Assembly: GCF_014195095.1 (NCBI RefSeq)
Contig: NZ_JACIBC010000012.1
Span: forward strand, 62,001-126,000
Length of the DNA: 64,000 nt
Direction of reading: 5' to 3'
From: Rhizobium sp. BK602
GTDB taxonomy: Bacteria; Pseudomonadota; Alphaproteobacteria; Rhizobiales; Rhizobiaceae
The translations under genes were made by a program, and so were the position numbers. Below are positions 43,851 through 51,582 of the stretch, piece by piece. Under the pieces are notes generated by a model, which saw nothing but the letters and a program-made list of their open reading frames with translations, had not been told where the DNA came from and did no database searches. Within the stretch, counting starts at the first letter, position 1. Each line of letters begins with the position of its first letter.

Positions 43851-44417
43851 TCATGGTATCGTTCCGAGCTGGCAGGCAAAGCCGATCAGCGTCATGCCCT
43901 GGAACATCAGGTCGATCGCCAGAAGCAATCCAAGGAGCCAGATGCTGTTGACCGGCCATCCGACGATAAGAATAAGTCCCGCCACGGCTGTCACCACGCC
44001 GGAGGCGATGATCCAGCCCCAGCCTTTGGTCGGCTTCGCCCGAAAGCCAATGAGCAGTCGAAACATGCCGGACGCCAAGGTCAACAGCGCAAGCAGCAGC
44101 GTGAGGATCGCGGAGGCGAGCGCAGGATTAGTGAAGGCGGCTGCGCCGGCTATCGCATAGAGTAGGCCACTGAGGAGCCAGAGAAAAAAGCCGCCCCATG
44201 TCCGGAGGCGGAACGCGTGCAGGATTTGCAATGCTCCAGCCGCGGTCATCAGGACGCCGACGTAGAATACGGCGGCGATCGTCGCATAGAACAGGTTACC
44301 CGCGGCGATAGCGCCAAGGGCAATGAAGGCCACGCCGAGGAGAAGGAACCATCCCCACTTCCCGCGTGCGTTGGCAAATGCGTCTCGCTCGGCGGCAACC
44401 TCGGTGATCGATGTCAT
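43851..44417 (-). CDS. hdeD: HdeD-family membrane protein (DUF308)
   Basis: This 188-aa protein starts at ATG 44417 behind AAGGAGAT. It has six hydrophobic helices with the HdeD repeats (FLLLGVAFIALGAIAAGNLF, WLLSGLLYAIAGAAAFTNP, ASGVVTAVAGLILI). In E. coli HdeD protects against acid at high cell density. A sigma-54 promoter and paired 13-bp boxes lie upstream, and grpE follows, so acid resistance and chaperone genes are controlled together. Confidence 0.88.
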   Translation of the reverse strand: MTSITEVAAERDAFANARGKWGWFLLLGVAFIALGAIAAGNLFYATIAAVFYVGVLMTAAGALQILHAFRLRTWGGFFLWLLSGLLYAIAGAAAFTNPALASAILTLLLALLTLASGMFRLLIGFRAKPTKGWGWIIASGVVTAVAGLILIVGWPVNSIWLLGLLLAIDLMFQGMTLIGFACQLGTIP

Positions 44418-44514
44418 TTGCAATCTCCTTTGCCCAGCGGCCTCAAGGATTTCAAATCCCGCTTTGGGTCGGCGACGGCGATTTCGCCATTCGAAATTCA
44501 TCCATCCACCGCAC

Positions 44515-44530
44515 GCAATGAACGTGCCAG
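44515..44530 (-). promoter_or_regulatory. Sigma-54 promoter of hdeD-grpE-DUF1345
   Basis: On the minus strand CTGGCACGTTCATTGC fits the -24/-12 consensus TGGCAC-N5-TTGC exactly. It is 97 nt before the hdeD start. The paired boxes begin 51 nt upstream. Confidence 0.85.
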
Positions 44531-44581
44531 TTGGAATAATGTTAAAAAACAGTGGCTTGCAAGGGTGTTCAAAAATGAAGC

Positions 44582-44617
44582 GGACATATTGTCCGGGGCT
44601 ACTCGGACAATATGTCG
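44582..44617. promoter_or_regulatory. Paired upstream activator boxes for hdeD
   Basis: GGACATATTGTCC (44582-44594) and GGACAATATGTCG (44605-44617) are 13-bp GACA-N3-TGTC palindromes with centres 23 bp apart. The same pair recurs before five other sigma-54 promoters in the window. Confidence 0.85.
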
Positions 44618-44679
44618 GTCAAGCAAGTGAAGCGGGAAACTACAGTCTCGGTGGCGATGGAGACCGAGGCTGCGCACCT

Positions 44680-45678
44680 TTATGATGGCGTCGCAGAAAA
44701 CAGATAATCACCGAACCGCCTTCTGCGCGCATTTTCGAACTGCTGGAGTGTTTGTGGTTTGACAAACAAGGCAACAACTTCGGGATGGGCTGCGCGAACC
44801 TTCTCCTCGATCGTCGCCACGCACTCTTCGATCTGCTCCGTAAACAGGGTGGGGTCGAATTCTATGCTGAGCGCAACCATCGCCTGATCGGGAGCGAGCT
44901 GTGCGGTCAGCGCGCTGTTTGCATGCACCACACCATGCTGCTTCTGGGCGATGTTGCAAATGGCCGCCACAAGGGCAGGGGTCGCCCGTTCTCCTATCAG
45001 CAGGCTTTTGCTCTCGATCGCCAGGAGGATCGCCGTTATTCCCAAAACAATGCCGATCAGGATCGACGCGACGCCGTCCAGCACCGGCATTTGCAGTATT
45101 TCGGCTCCGGCGATCCCGATCGTGGCGATTGCAATGCCGATCAGGGCCGCGCTGTCTTCGAACAATACCATGAATGCGGGCGGGTCCTTGCTTTGGCGAA
45201 ATGCTTTCCAGAAACCCAGGCTGCCACGCGCCTTTGCGAAAGCCCGCCAGCCGACAATCCAGGACGCGCTCTCGAACATGAAGGAAAGTGCCAGCACGAT
45301 GTAGCTGATTTGCGCATGCTCGATAGGCTGCGGTGCCAGCGCATGCCGGATGCCCTGATACATCGAAACGCCGGCGCCAAGCGCAAACAACAGCAAGGCG
45401 ACAATGAAACTCCAGAAATATAATTCGCGACCAAAGCCGAGAGGATGGACGAGGTCAGGCCTTCGGACGGCTCGCCGATAACCGTAGAGAAGAAGCCCCT
45501 CGTTGCCGCAATCGACAACCGAGTGAACAGCCTCGCTGAACATTGCGGCGCTACCGGTGATGGCGGCTGCGATGAGCTTCGTCATTGCGACCGCGATGTT
45601 GCCCACCAATGCGGCGTAAACAGCTGTTCGGGCGGAATGCCGCCCCTGCATGCGCGGATCGGAAATCGCTGCGGACAC
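44680..45678 (-). CDS. Cation diffusion facilitator family transporter
   Basis: This 332-aa membrane protein has six predicted helices and the CDF signature region (SEAVHSVVDCGNEGLLLYGYRR with H-x3-D in helix 2; EDSAALIGIAIATIG in helix 5) plus a cytoplasmic C-terminal domain. It belongs to the SLC30A9-like subgroup. It likely exports a divalent metal such as Zn2+, Mn2+ or Fe2+. It lies 220 bp after the 64-aa gene on the same strand and may share its sigma-54 promoter. Confidence 0.88.
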   Translation of the reverse strand: MSAAISDPRMQGRHSARTAVYAALVGNIAVAMTKLIAAAITGSAAMFSEAVHSVVDCGNEGLLLYGYRRAVRRPDLVHPLGFGRELYFWSFIVALLLFALGAGVSMYQGIRHALAPQPIEHAQISYIVLALSFMFESASWIVGWRAFAKARGSLGFWKAFRQSKDPPAFMVLFEDSAALIGIAIATIGIAGAEILQMPVLDGVASILIGIVLGITAILLAIESKSLLIGERATPALVAAICNIAQKQHGVVHANSALTAQLAPDQAMVALSIEFDPTLFTEQIEECVATIEEKVRAAHPEVVALFVKPQTLQQFENARRRRFGDYLFSATPS

Positions 45679-45898
45679 GGTTGTCTCCTATAAGACAAAG
45701 CAAAAAGTGGCATTCCTTCCATTCGGAACGAAACCCGACACGAACTCAGGTGTCGCCGGCCCCGTTCGAAGTCTTTTTATTCAGCGCGTCGACGGATCGA
45801 GGAATCCGGCGATCGGCCCTATAGCCAATGGATAGAAAACGGCCTCGGGGCGAGACGGGCATGTCGCATGTCCTGCCCTGTCAACCATCCGAACGGCG

Positions 45899-46093
45899 TT
45901 AATCCATGTCGCGGAATGCATATCCGGCAGTTGCCACGCCCTCTATGACGCTCGGTGGCAGGAGATCCGCTGCGGCAATGCCGTCAAAGATCCATTCCTT
46001 CGAGTCCGCAAAGTCTGGAAGATTTGCTCCAGCCCTCACGTAGAGACCGATAGCAGGCTTTTTCTCGCTTATGTAAAGATCATATTCTTGCAT
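45899..46093 (-). CDS. Small protein of the sigma-54 stress regulon (64 aa)
   Basis: The start at ATG 46093 is supported by GGAGATG. The protein is soluble (MQEYDLYISEKKPAIGLYVR...) with no signal or membrane helix and contains KEWIFDGIAAADLLPPSVIE. It has its own sigma-54 promoter and paired boxes, which argues that it is a real gene. No family is recognised. Confidence 0.75.
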   Translation of the reverse strand: MQEYDLYISEKKPAIGLYVRAGANLPDFADSKEWIFDGIAAADLLPPSVIEGVATAGYAFRDMD

Positions 46094-46207
46094 GGGACAT
46101 CTCCGCTCTAGCCCAATTCCAACCTTCACTTGAACGTGCCGCCGGCGCGGCTCTCACTGTTGGCGAAGCCCAGCTTCGGCCGGCCTGATCGCCGCCAGAA
46201 TATTGAA

Positions 46208-46223
46208 GCAACAGCTATGCCAG
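46208..46223 (-). promoter_or_regulatory. Sigma-54 promoter of the 64-aa gene (and possibly the CDF gene)
   Basis: On the minus strand CTGGCATAGCTGTTGC keeps the essential GG and GC at the right spacing (TGGC-N7-TTGC). It lies 114 nt before the start. The nearest box is 52 nt upstream, and an IHF-like sequence (AATCAACTGCATG, 46241-46253) lies between. Confidence 0.8.
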
Positions 46224-46275
46224 TTATAAAATATTAATGTAATCAACTGCATGTCGATTTCACGCATTTGATTCA

Positions 46276-46311
46276 TGACATTCTGTCAGGGGTGCTTTGG
46301 ACAAAATGTCC
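46276..46311. promoter_or_regulatory. Paired upstream activator boxes for the 64-aa gene
   Basis: TGACATTCTGTCA (46276-46288) and GGACAAAATGTCC (46299-46311) are spaced 23 bp centre to centre. They lie on the promoter side of the 690-bp region before dnaK. That region otherwise holds no recognised gene between 46312 and 46496. Confidence 0.85.
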
Positions 46312-46496
46312 GCATCGGGAGCGCCTGTTTGCAGGGGCCAATTCCCGCTTGATTGGCGTGCCAGATCTGGAAGCGGACCCGTTTTCCGAGCCAATGGTTG
46401 GTCATTGCGGCGGCAAGACGATGTCGGAGATGCAATCCGCACAATGACCCATCTTCGGGTTTGCCGGGGCCGTCCATGAAAATCCCGATGTGGCGC

Positions 46497-46532
46497 GGAC
46501 AATTTGTCCGCCCGGCCGCGGACATTCTGTCT
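46497..46532. promoter_or_regulatory. Paired upstream activator boxes for dnaK operon
   Basis: GGACAATTTGTCC (46497-46509), the best palindrome of the set, and GGACATTCTGTCT (46520-46532) have centres 23 bp apart. A degenerate third copy, TGACAAATTGCCG, follows at 46541-46553. They end 52 nt before the -24 element. Confidence 0.88.
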
Positions 46533-46554
46533 CAAAAATTTGACAAATTGCCGG

Positions 46555-46567
46555 TAAGTGGTTGATA
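46555..46567 (-). promoter_or_regulatory. IHF-site consensus between boxes and dnaK promoter
   Basis: TAAGTGGTTGATA is an exact match to the IHF consensus read on the opposite strand (YAANNNNTTGATW). It sits between the activator boxes and the -24 element, where IHF bends DNA at sigma-54 promoters. Confidence 0.65.
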
Positions 46568-46584
46568 TTCATAAATATCGAAAA

Positions 46585-46600
46585 CTGGCACAGCTGTTGC
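46585..46600 (+). promoter_or_regulatory. Sigma-54 promoter of dnaK-cbpA-cbpM-regulator-kinase operon
   Basis: CTGGCACAGCTGTTGC is a perfect -24/-12 element (TGGCAC-N5-TTGC, then T). It lies 183 nt before the dnaK GTG start, leaving a long leader. Confidence 0.88.
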
Positions 46601-46783
46601 TCTCTGTTTTCCAGTACCAGTTCGACGCCCGATATCATCATGGCGGTGGGGTCCAGTCCGGACGACCCGCCGCTGCTCCTTGAAGGATTGTGTCGCGCGC
46701 GAGCTGGCATAGGGGTGATCCCGAACGGATGGCTGTGCGGGGCGCGAACATCAAATCCGAAAGAGAAACAGAGGAGTAAGACG

Positions 46784-48682
46784 GTGAGTAAAGTTATCGG
46801 AATCGATCTGGGTACGACCAACTCCTGCGTTGCTGTGATGGACGGCAAGAACACGCGAATCATCGAGAATTCGGAAGGCGCGCGAACGACGCCTTCGATC
46901 GTCGCCTTCACCAGCGACGGCGAACGCCTGGTTGGCCAGCCCGCCCGCAGGCAAGCCGTAACCAACCCCACCAATACGATCTTCGCCGTGAAGCGTCTCA
47001 TCGGTCGTCGCTACGACGATCCTACGGTCGAGAAGGACAAGGGCCTCGTCCCTTATAAGATTGTAAAGGCGGGCAATGGCGACGCCTGGGTGGAGGCAGA
47101 AGGCAAGACATACTCACCGTCCCAGATCTCCGCCTTCATCCTTCAGAAGATGAAGGAAACCGCCGAGGCAAACCTCGGGGAGAAGGTGACGCAGGCCGTC
47201 ATTACGGTTCCCGCCTATTTCAACGATGCCCAGCGCCAGGCAACCAAGGACGCCGGCAAGATCGCAGGGCTTGAGGTTCTGCGCATTATCAACGAGCCGA
47301 CCGCCGCGGCGCTCGCATACGGGCTCGAAAAGAAGAAGCAGGCCAAAATCGCCGTTTATGACCTCGGCGGCGGCACGTTCGACATTTCCATCCTCGACAT
47401 TGGCGATGGCGTCTTCGAGGTGAAGTCGACGAACGGCGATACCTTCCTCGGCGGCGAGGATTTCGACATGCGCCTTGTCGAATATCTCTGCTCCGAGTTC
47501 AAGAAGGAGCAGGGCATCGATTTGAAAACCGACAAGCTCGCCCTGCAGCGCCTGAAAGAGGCGGCCGAGAAGGCGAAGATCGAGCTTTCGACGACCACGC
47601 AGACCGAAATCAATCTTCCTTTCATCACGGCCGACGCGACTGGGCCGAAGCATCTGCAGGTCAAGATTACCCGAGCCAAGTTCGAATCCCTGGTCGAGGA
47701 TCTCGTGCAGCGGACGATCGAGCCCTGCCTCAGTGCCTTGAAGGATGCCGGTCTGACCGCCAAGGAAATAAGCGAGGTCGTGCTGGTCGGCGGTATGACC
47801 AGAATGCCGAAAATCCAGGAGGTCGTCGAAAAAATCTTCGGCAAGGAGCCCCATAAGGGCGTGAATCCCGATGAAGTTGTCGCGGTCGGTGCTGCGATCC
47901 AGGCGGGCGTGTTGCAGGGCGATGTCAAGGACGTTCTGCTTCTCGACGTGACGCCTCTGTCGCTCGGCCTGGAAACCTTGGGCGGCGTTTTCACGCGTCT
48001 CATCGAACGCAACACGACCGTGCCCGCGCGCAAGAGCCAGACCTTCTCGACGGCGGAGGACAATCAGAGCGCCGTGACGATCCGCGTCTTCCAGGGCGAA
48101 CGCGAACTGGCGGCCGACAACAAGCTGCTCGGCCAGTTCGACCTGATGGGAATCCCGCCGGCACCGCGCGGCACCCCGCAGATCGAGGTGACCTTCGATA
48201 TCGATGCCAACGGCATCGTCAACGTCTCCGCAAAGGACAAGGGGACGGGCAAGGAACAGACCATCCAGATCCAGGCTTCGGGCGGTCTTTCCGAGGCCGA
48301 TATCGAAAGAATGGTCAAGGATGCCGAAACCCATGCCTCCGAGGATAAGAAACGTAGGGAAACCATCGAAGCCAAGAACGCCGGCGATGCCCTTATTCAC
48401 GAGACGGAAAAGACATTGGCCGAGCACGGCGCAAAGCTCGGGGATGCCGATCGCCGCACAATCGAAGACGCGGTCTCGGATCTTCGCGAGGCATTGAAGG
48501 GGAATGATGGCGACGCGATCACAGCCAAGGTCAATGCGCTTCAGCAGGCAGGCATGAAACTGGCCGAAGCGGTCTATTCGCAGTCCCAGCAACCCGAGGC
48601 AGCGTCGTCTTCGGCAGGCGGCGACGATGTCGTCGATGCGGAATTTACCGAACTCGACGACGACGAGAAGAAAGCGAAATGA
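46784..48682 (+). CDS. dnaK: Hsp70 chaperone DnaK (accessory copy)
   Basis: This 632-aa protein starts at GTG 46784 behind GAGGAG, giving the canonical MSKVIGIDLGTTNSCVAVMD. ATPase motifs (YDLGGGTFDISILD, GGMTRMPKIQ), the linker DVLLLDVTPLSLG and a charged tail ending DDDEKKAK are intact. Full length indicates a functional Hsp70. Its sigma-54 promoter is unusual, since dnaK is normally sigma-32 or HrcA/CIRCE controlled. It opens an operon with a J-protein, its modulator and a two-component pair. Confidence 0.95.
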   Translation: MSKVIGIDLGTTNSCVAVMDGKNTRIIENSEGARTTPSIVAFTSDGERLVGQPARRQAVTNPTNTIFAVKRLIGRRYDDPTVEKDKGLVPYKIVKAGNGDAWVEAEGKTYSPSQISAFILQKMKETAEANLGEKVTQAVITVPAYFNDAQRQATKDAGKIAGLEVLRIINEPTAAALAYGLEKKKQAKIAVYDLGGGTFDISILDIGDGVFEVKSTNGDTFLGGEDFDMRLVEYLCSEFKKEQGIDLKTDKLALQRLKEAAEKAKIELSTTTQTEINLPFITADATGPKHLQVKITRAKFESLVEDLVQRTIEPCLSALKDAGLTAKEISEVVLVGGMTRMPKIQEVVEKIFGKEPHKGVNPDEVVAVGAAIQAGVLQGDVKDVLLLDVTPLSLGLETLGGVFTRLIERNTTVPARKSQTFSTAEDNQSAVTIRVFQGERELAADNKLLGQFDLMGIPPAPRGTPQIEVTFDIDANGIVNVSAKDKGTGKEQTIQIQASGGLSEADIERMVKDAETHASEDKKRRETIEAKNAGDALIHETEKTLAEHGAKLGDADRRTIEDAVSDLREALKGNDGDAITAKVNALQQAGMKLAEAVYSQSQQPEAASSSAGGDDVVDAEFTELDDDEKKAK

Positions 48683-48688
48683 GACTAT

Positions 48689-48713
48689 GGGGCGGCGCCT
48701 TGCAATCCGCCCC
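48689..48713 (+). terminator. Hairpin between dnaK and cbpA
   Basis: GGGGCGG (48689-48695) pairs with CCGCCCC (48707-48713) right after the dnaK stop, followed by a short T-rich run. It could attenuate read-through or protect the dnaK message, giving more DnaK than the regulator genes downstream. Confidence 0.4.
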
Positions 48714-48911
48714 TCGATGATTTTCCGTGATCGATCGCGGCGTGGTCCAGCCATAACAGGTCGTGCGTCTGGCTGGACTTGCAGCGATCGTCTCGTGGAG
48801 AAGGAATGCCGCTTCTTCTTTCGTCCTTGTTCAGTTTCGCGGACGGGAGTTTAAGTGTTCGGCAGATCTTTCAATCGGAAATGGGCCGCTCAACTATACC
48901 CGGAGTAAGAC

Positions 48912-49814
48912 GTGAAAAATCCTTATGAGGTCCTTGGCGTCAGCCCGACCGCATCTGCAGCGGATCTTCAGTCCGCATATCGCAAGCTTGCAAAAAAGCT
49001 GCATCCAGACCTGAATCCGGGCGACAAGTCCGCGGAGGAAAGGTTTAAGGAGGTTGCGGCCGCCTATGATCTTCTCGGCGATGCCGAAAAGCGAAAGCGC
49101 TTCGATGCCGGTGAAATCGATGAAACCGGAGCGGAACGGCCTCAACATCACTATTACAGAGACTTCGCCCATTCCGACGGCGGCCATCCCTATATGGATG
49201 CGTCCGGTTTTGCGGATTTCATGGATTCCGACGATGCCTTCGCGGAGCTGCTCCGGCGAAGTCAGCGCGGTCATGCAAACCGCCGGGGTGAGGATTTGCA
49301 CTATACGCTGCCCATCAGCTTTGTCGAATCGATCGCCGGCGCCAACAAGCGCCTGACACTACCGGGCGGCGGAACGCTGGACGTTACCATTCCGGCTGGG
49401 CTTGCCGATGGCAAGATCCTTCGTCTCAAGGGCAAGGGCGCTCCCGGTGCAGGGAAGGGCGGGCCTGGCGACGCCCTTATTCAGGTCGAGGTTCTTCCCG
49501 ATCCCCGGTTCCAGCGCGACGGTGATAACATATCGATAGAACTGCCGATTTCGCTTAGCGAAGCCGTGCTTGGCGGCAAGATCAGGGTGCCAACACCCAC
49601 CGGCGACGTGTCCATGTCGATACCGAAAGGATCGAATACGGGCACAATGCTGCGCCTTCGCGGCAAGGGCGCTCCGCAACGGGGGGGAGGATATGGCGAT
49701 GAGTTCGTCAAGCTTAAGATTGTCCTGCCCAAAAACCCCGGTCCGGAACTTGAGACTTTCGTATCGAACTGGGCGGCTGGAAAAGACTTCAACCCACGCG
49801 AGGACAGGTCATGA
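48912..49814 (+). CDS. cbpA: CbpA-like J-domain co-chaperone
   Basis: This 300-aa protein has an N-terminal J domain with HPD at residues 31-33 (KKLHPDLNPGD), a spacer, and two C-terminal substrate-binding domains. The zinc-finger region of DnaJ is absent, so it is a CbpA-type (class II/III) J-protein. It stimulates DnaK ATPase and delivers substrate. It overlaps the modulator gene by 4 nt. Confidence 0.93.
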   Translation: MKNPYEVLGVSPTASAADLQSAYRKLAKKLHPDLNPGDKSAEERFKEVAAAYDLLGDAEKRKRFDAGEIDETGAERPQHHYYRDFAHSDGGHPYMDASGFADFMDSDDAFAELLRRSQRGHANRRGEDLHYTLPISFVESIAGANKRLTLPGGGTLDVTIPAGLADGKILRLKGKGAPGAGKGGPGDALIQVEVLPDPRFQRDGDNISIELPISLSEAVLGGKIRVPTPTGDVSMSIPKGSNTGTMLRLRGKGAPQRGGGYGDEFVKLKIVLPKNPGPELETFVSNWAAGKDFNPREDRS

Positions 49815-50092
49815 TCGTCACCAAGAAGGAGTTCCTCACTCATTCGGGTCTGCAGGGGAAAACGTTGGAATTGTGGATCGAGCAGGAATGGATCATCCCG
49901 CAGGAGACGCCGTCGGGACCAGGTTTCTCCGAGGCCGATGTCGCCCGGGTTCATCTCATTCGCGAACTGACGGAAAAGATTGGTGCGAACGATGCCGGGA
50001 TCGACCTCATCCTGCATTTGCTCGACCAGCTGCACGGTATGCGGCGCGCCTTTGAGCAGTTGCAATCCCATCTGAACGACGGGCGCCCCTGA
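49811..50092 (+). CDS. cbpM: CbpM-like chaperone modulator
   Basis: This 93-aa protein has a MerR-like helix-turn-helix fold pattern (LTHSGLQGKTLELWIEQEWI, FSEADVARVHLIRELTEKIG). CbpM-family proteins bind the J domain of CbpA and block it from DnaK. The overlap with cbpA strongly supports the partner role. Confidence 0.85.
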   Translation: MIVTKKEFLTHSGLQGKTLELWIEQEWIIPQETPSGPGFSEADVARVHLIRELTEKIGANDAGIDLILHLLDQLHGMRRAFEQLQSHLNDGRP

Positions 50093-50190
50093 AGCATTGG
50101 CTGGAATGAGTTGGAGGCGTCTTTGCGGTAAGATGCCTTCTGTCGGATGAAATCCCGCAATCGTCGATAAGGCAGCATCTAGGAGTGGCA

Positions 50191-51582
50191 ATGTCTGAGA
50201 TCGAGCTCAACGACATATCGGAGCGCGTCAAGAACCCCGAATTCGGACCATGGCTTGCTCAGGCTTCGATCCTGGTCGTCGATGACGAGCCGGGTATGCG
50301 AAACTTTCTGCTGAAGATCCTTGGTCCTCGCTGCAAGTTCATCGAAGAGGCGGAGAATACAGCCGAGGCGTCTCGCAAGCTCGACCAGCAGCACTTCGAT
50401 GTTGTGATCCTCGACAATATATTGCCGAACATGAACGGCCTGGATTGGCTGGCGGAGCAACGCGCCGCGGGTTTCTTTGCTGACGTCATCCTCATGACTG
50501 CCTACGCCGATCTCGACACGGCAATAAATGCAGTTCGCGTCGGTGTCGTCGACTTCGTCATCAAGCCTTTCAGATCAAACCAATTGCTAAATTCGATTGC
50601 TCGCTGTCTCGACCGCAGCCGGTTGCAGCGCGAGAACGATGTTTTGCGTCATCAACTGAATTTTCCGGCGCATCAGGTCTATCTCCGAAACAATTTTGTC
50701 GGCCAGTCGCCGGCAACCGAGAAAGTGCGGACGATGATCGCCCGTGTTGCCCCGATCCCGACATCTGTCCTGCTGACTGGACCGTCGGGAACCGGCAAAG
50801 AGGTGGCAGCTCGTTCCATACACTCGCTATCTGATCGCGCCGACAAGCTGTTCGTGCCGATCAATTGCGGGGCAATCCCGGCCGATATGATCGAGAGCGA
50901 ACTGTTTGGCCATCTGAAGGGGGCGTTTACAGGTGCCAACCGTACGCGCGAGGGCCTATTCCTCCATGCGCAAGGCGGCACGATCTTCCTGGATGAAATT
51001 GCGGAGATGCCCTACCTGCTTCAGAGCAAGCTGCTGCGCGTGCTTGAAGATCGACGTGTCCGGCCCGTCGGGTCGGAGCGCGAATTGCCCTTCGACGCCC
51101 GGTTCATCTTTGCAACAAATGCCGATCTGGAGGAGCGCGTCGCGGCGGGGACCTTCCGTGCGGATCTTTATTTTCGGATCAATGTCGTCCAGATTCAGCT
51201 GCCGCCGCTGAAAGACCGGGGTCACGATGTTTTGGAACTGGCGGCGCTGTTCATGCGCGAAGCCGCACAGCAGGTTGGCATGCCGGCCGTCGAGATCGAT
51301 GAACAGGTGCGGTCCTATCTCCTGCGGTATGATTGGCCCGGCAATATAAGAGAATTGCGGAATTTCATCGAAAGGGCGGTTATCCTCGGGAGCTTTCCCG
51401 AGGAGGCGGAGAGGTCTCCCCTCGTTCCTGCGCAAACCGGCGGGCAGAGCTTGGCGGAGATCGAAAAGCGTCATATCATGGCCGTGCTGCGAGAGGTTGG
51501 GGGCGATCGCGAGGAGGCGGCCCGACGGCTCGGGATCTCCCGCAAAACGATCGACCGGAAATATGTAAGCTGGAATGGATGA
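50191..51582 (+). CDS. NtrC-type sigma-54 response regulator
   Basis: This 463-aa protein starts at ATG 50191 behind AGGAG. A receiver (about 25-140, phospho-Asp D75 in VVILDNILPN) precedes an AAA+ domain with Walker A GPSGTGKE (197-204), the sigma-54 contact motif GAFTGA (244-249) and FLDEIAEMP, and a Fis-type helix-turn-helix (EEAARRLGISRKTIDRKY). It overlaps the kinase by 8 nt. It is the prime candidate to bind the paired GACA-N3-TGTC boxes. Being inside the dnaK operon, it would amplify its own expression. Confidence 0.93.
   Translation: MSEIELNDISERVKNPEFGPWLAQASILVVDDEPGMRNFLLKILGPRCKFIEEAENTAEASRKLDQQHFDVVILDNILPNMNGLDWLAEQRAAGFFADVILMTAYADLDTAINAVRVGVVDFVIKPFRSNQLLNSIARCLDRSRLQRENDVLRHQLNFPAHQVYLRNNFVGQSPATEKVRTMIARVAPIPTSVLLTGPSGTGKEVAARSIHSLSDRADKLFVPINCGAIPADMIESELFGHLKGAFTGANRTREGLFLHAQGGTIFLDEIAEMPYLLQSKLLRVLEDRRVRPVGSERELPFDARFIFATNADLEERVAAGTFRADLYFRINVVQIQLPPLKDRGHDVLELAALFMREAAQQVGMPAVEIDEQVRSYLLRYDWPGNIRELRNFIERAVILGSFPEEAERSPLVPAQTGGQSLAEIEKRHIMAVLREVGGDREEAARRLGISRKTIDRKYVSWNG

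Noticed and set aside
46562..46575. TTGATATTCATAAA as a FixK/FNR box before dnaK
   Set aside because: One half-site is poor, and the same bases form an exact IHF consensus in the right place for a sigma-54 promoter.
48757..48773. CTGGCTGGACTTGC as a sigma-54 promoter for cbpA
   Set aside because: The spacing between TGGC and TTGC is 5 rather than 7 nt, and no paired boxes are upstream.
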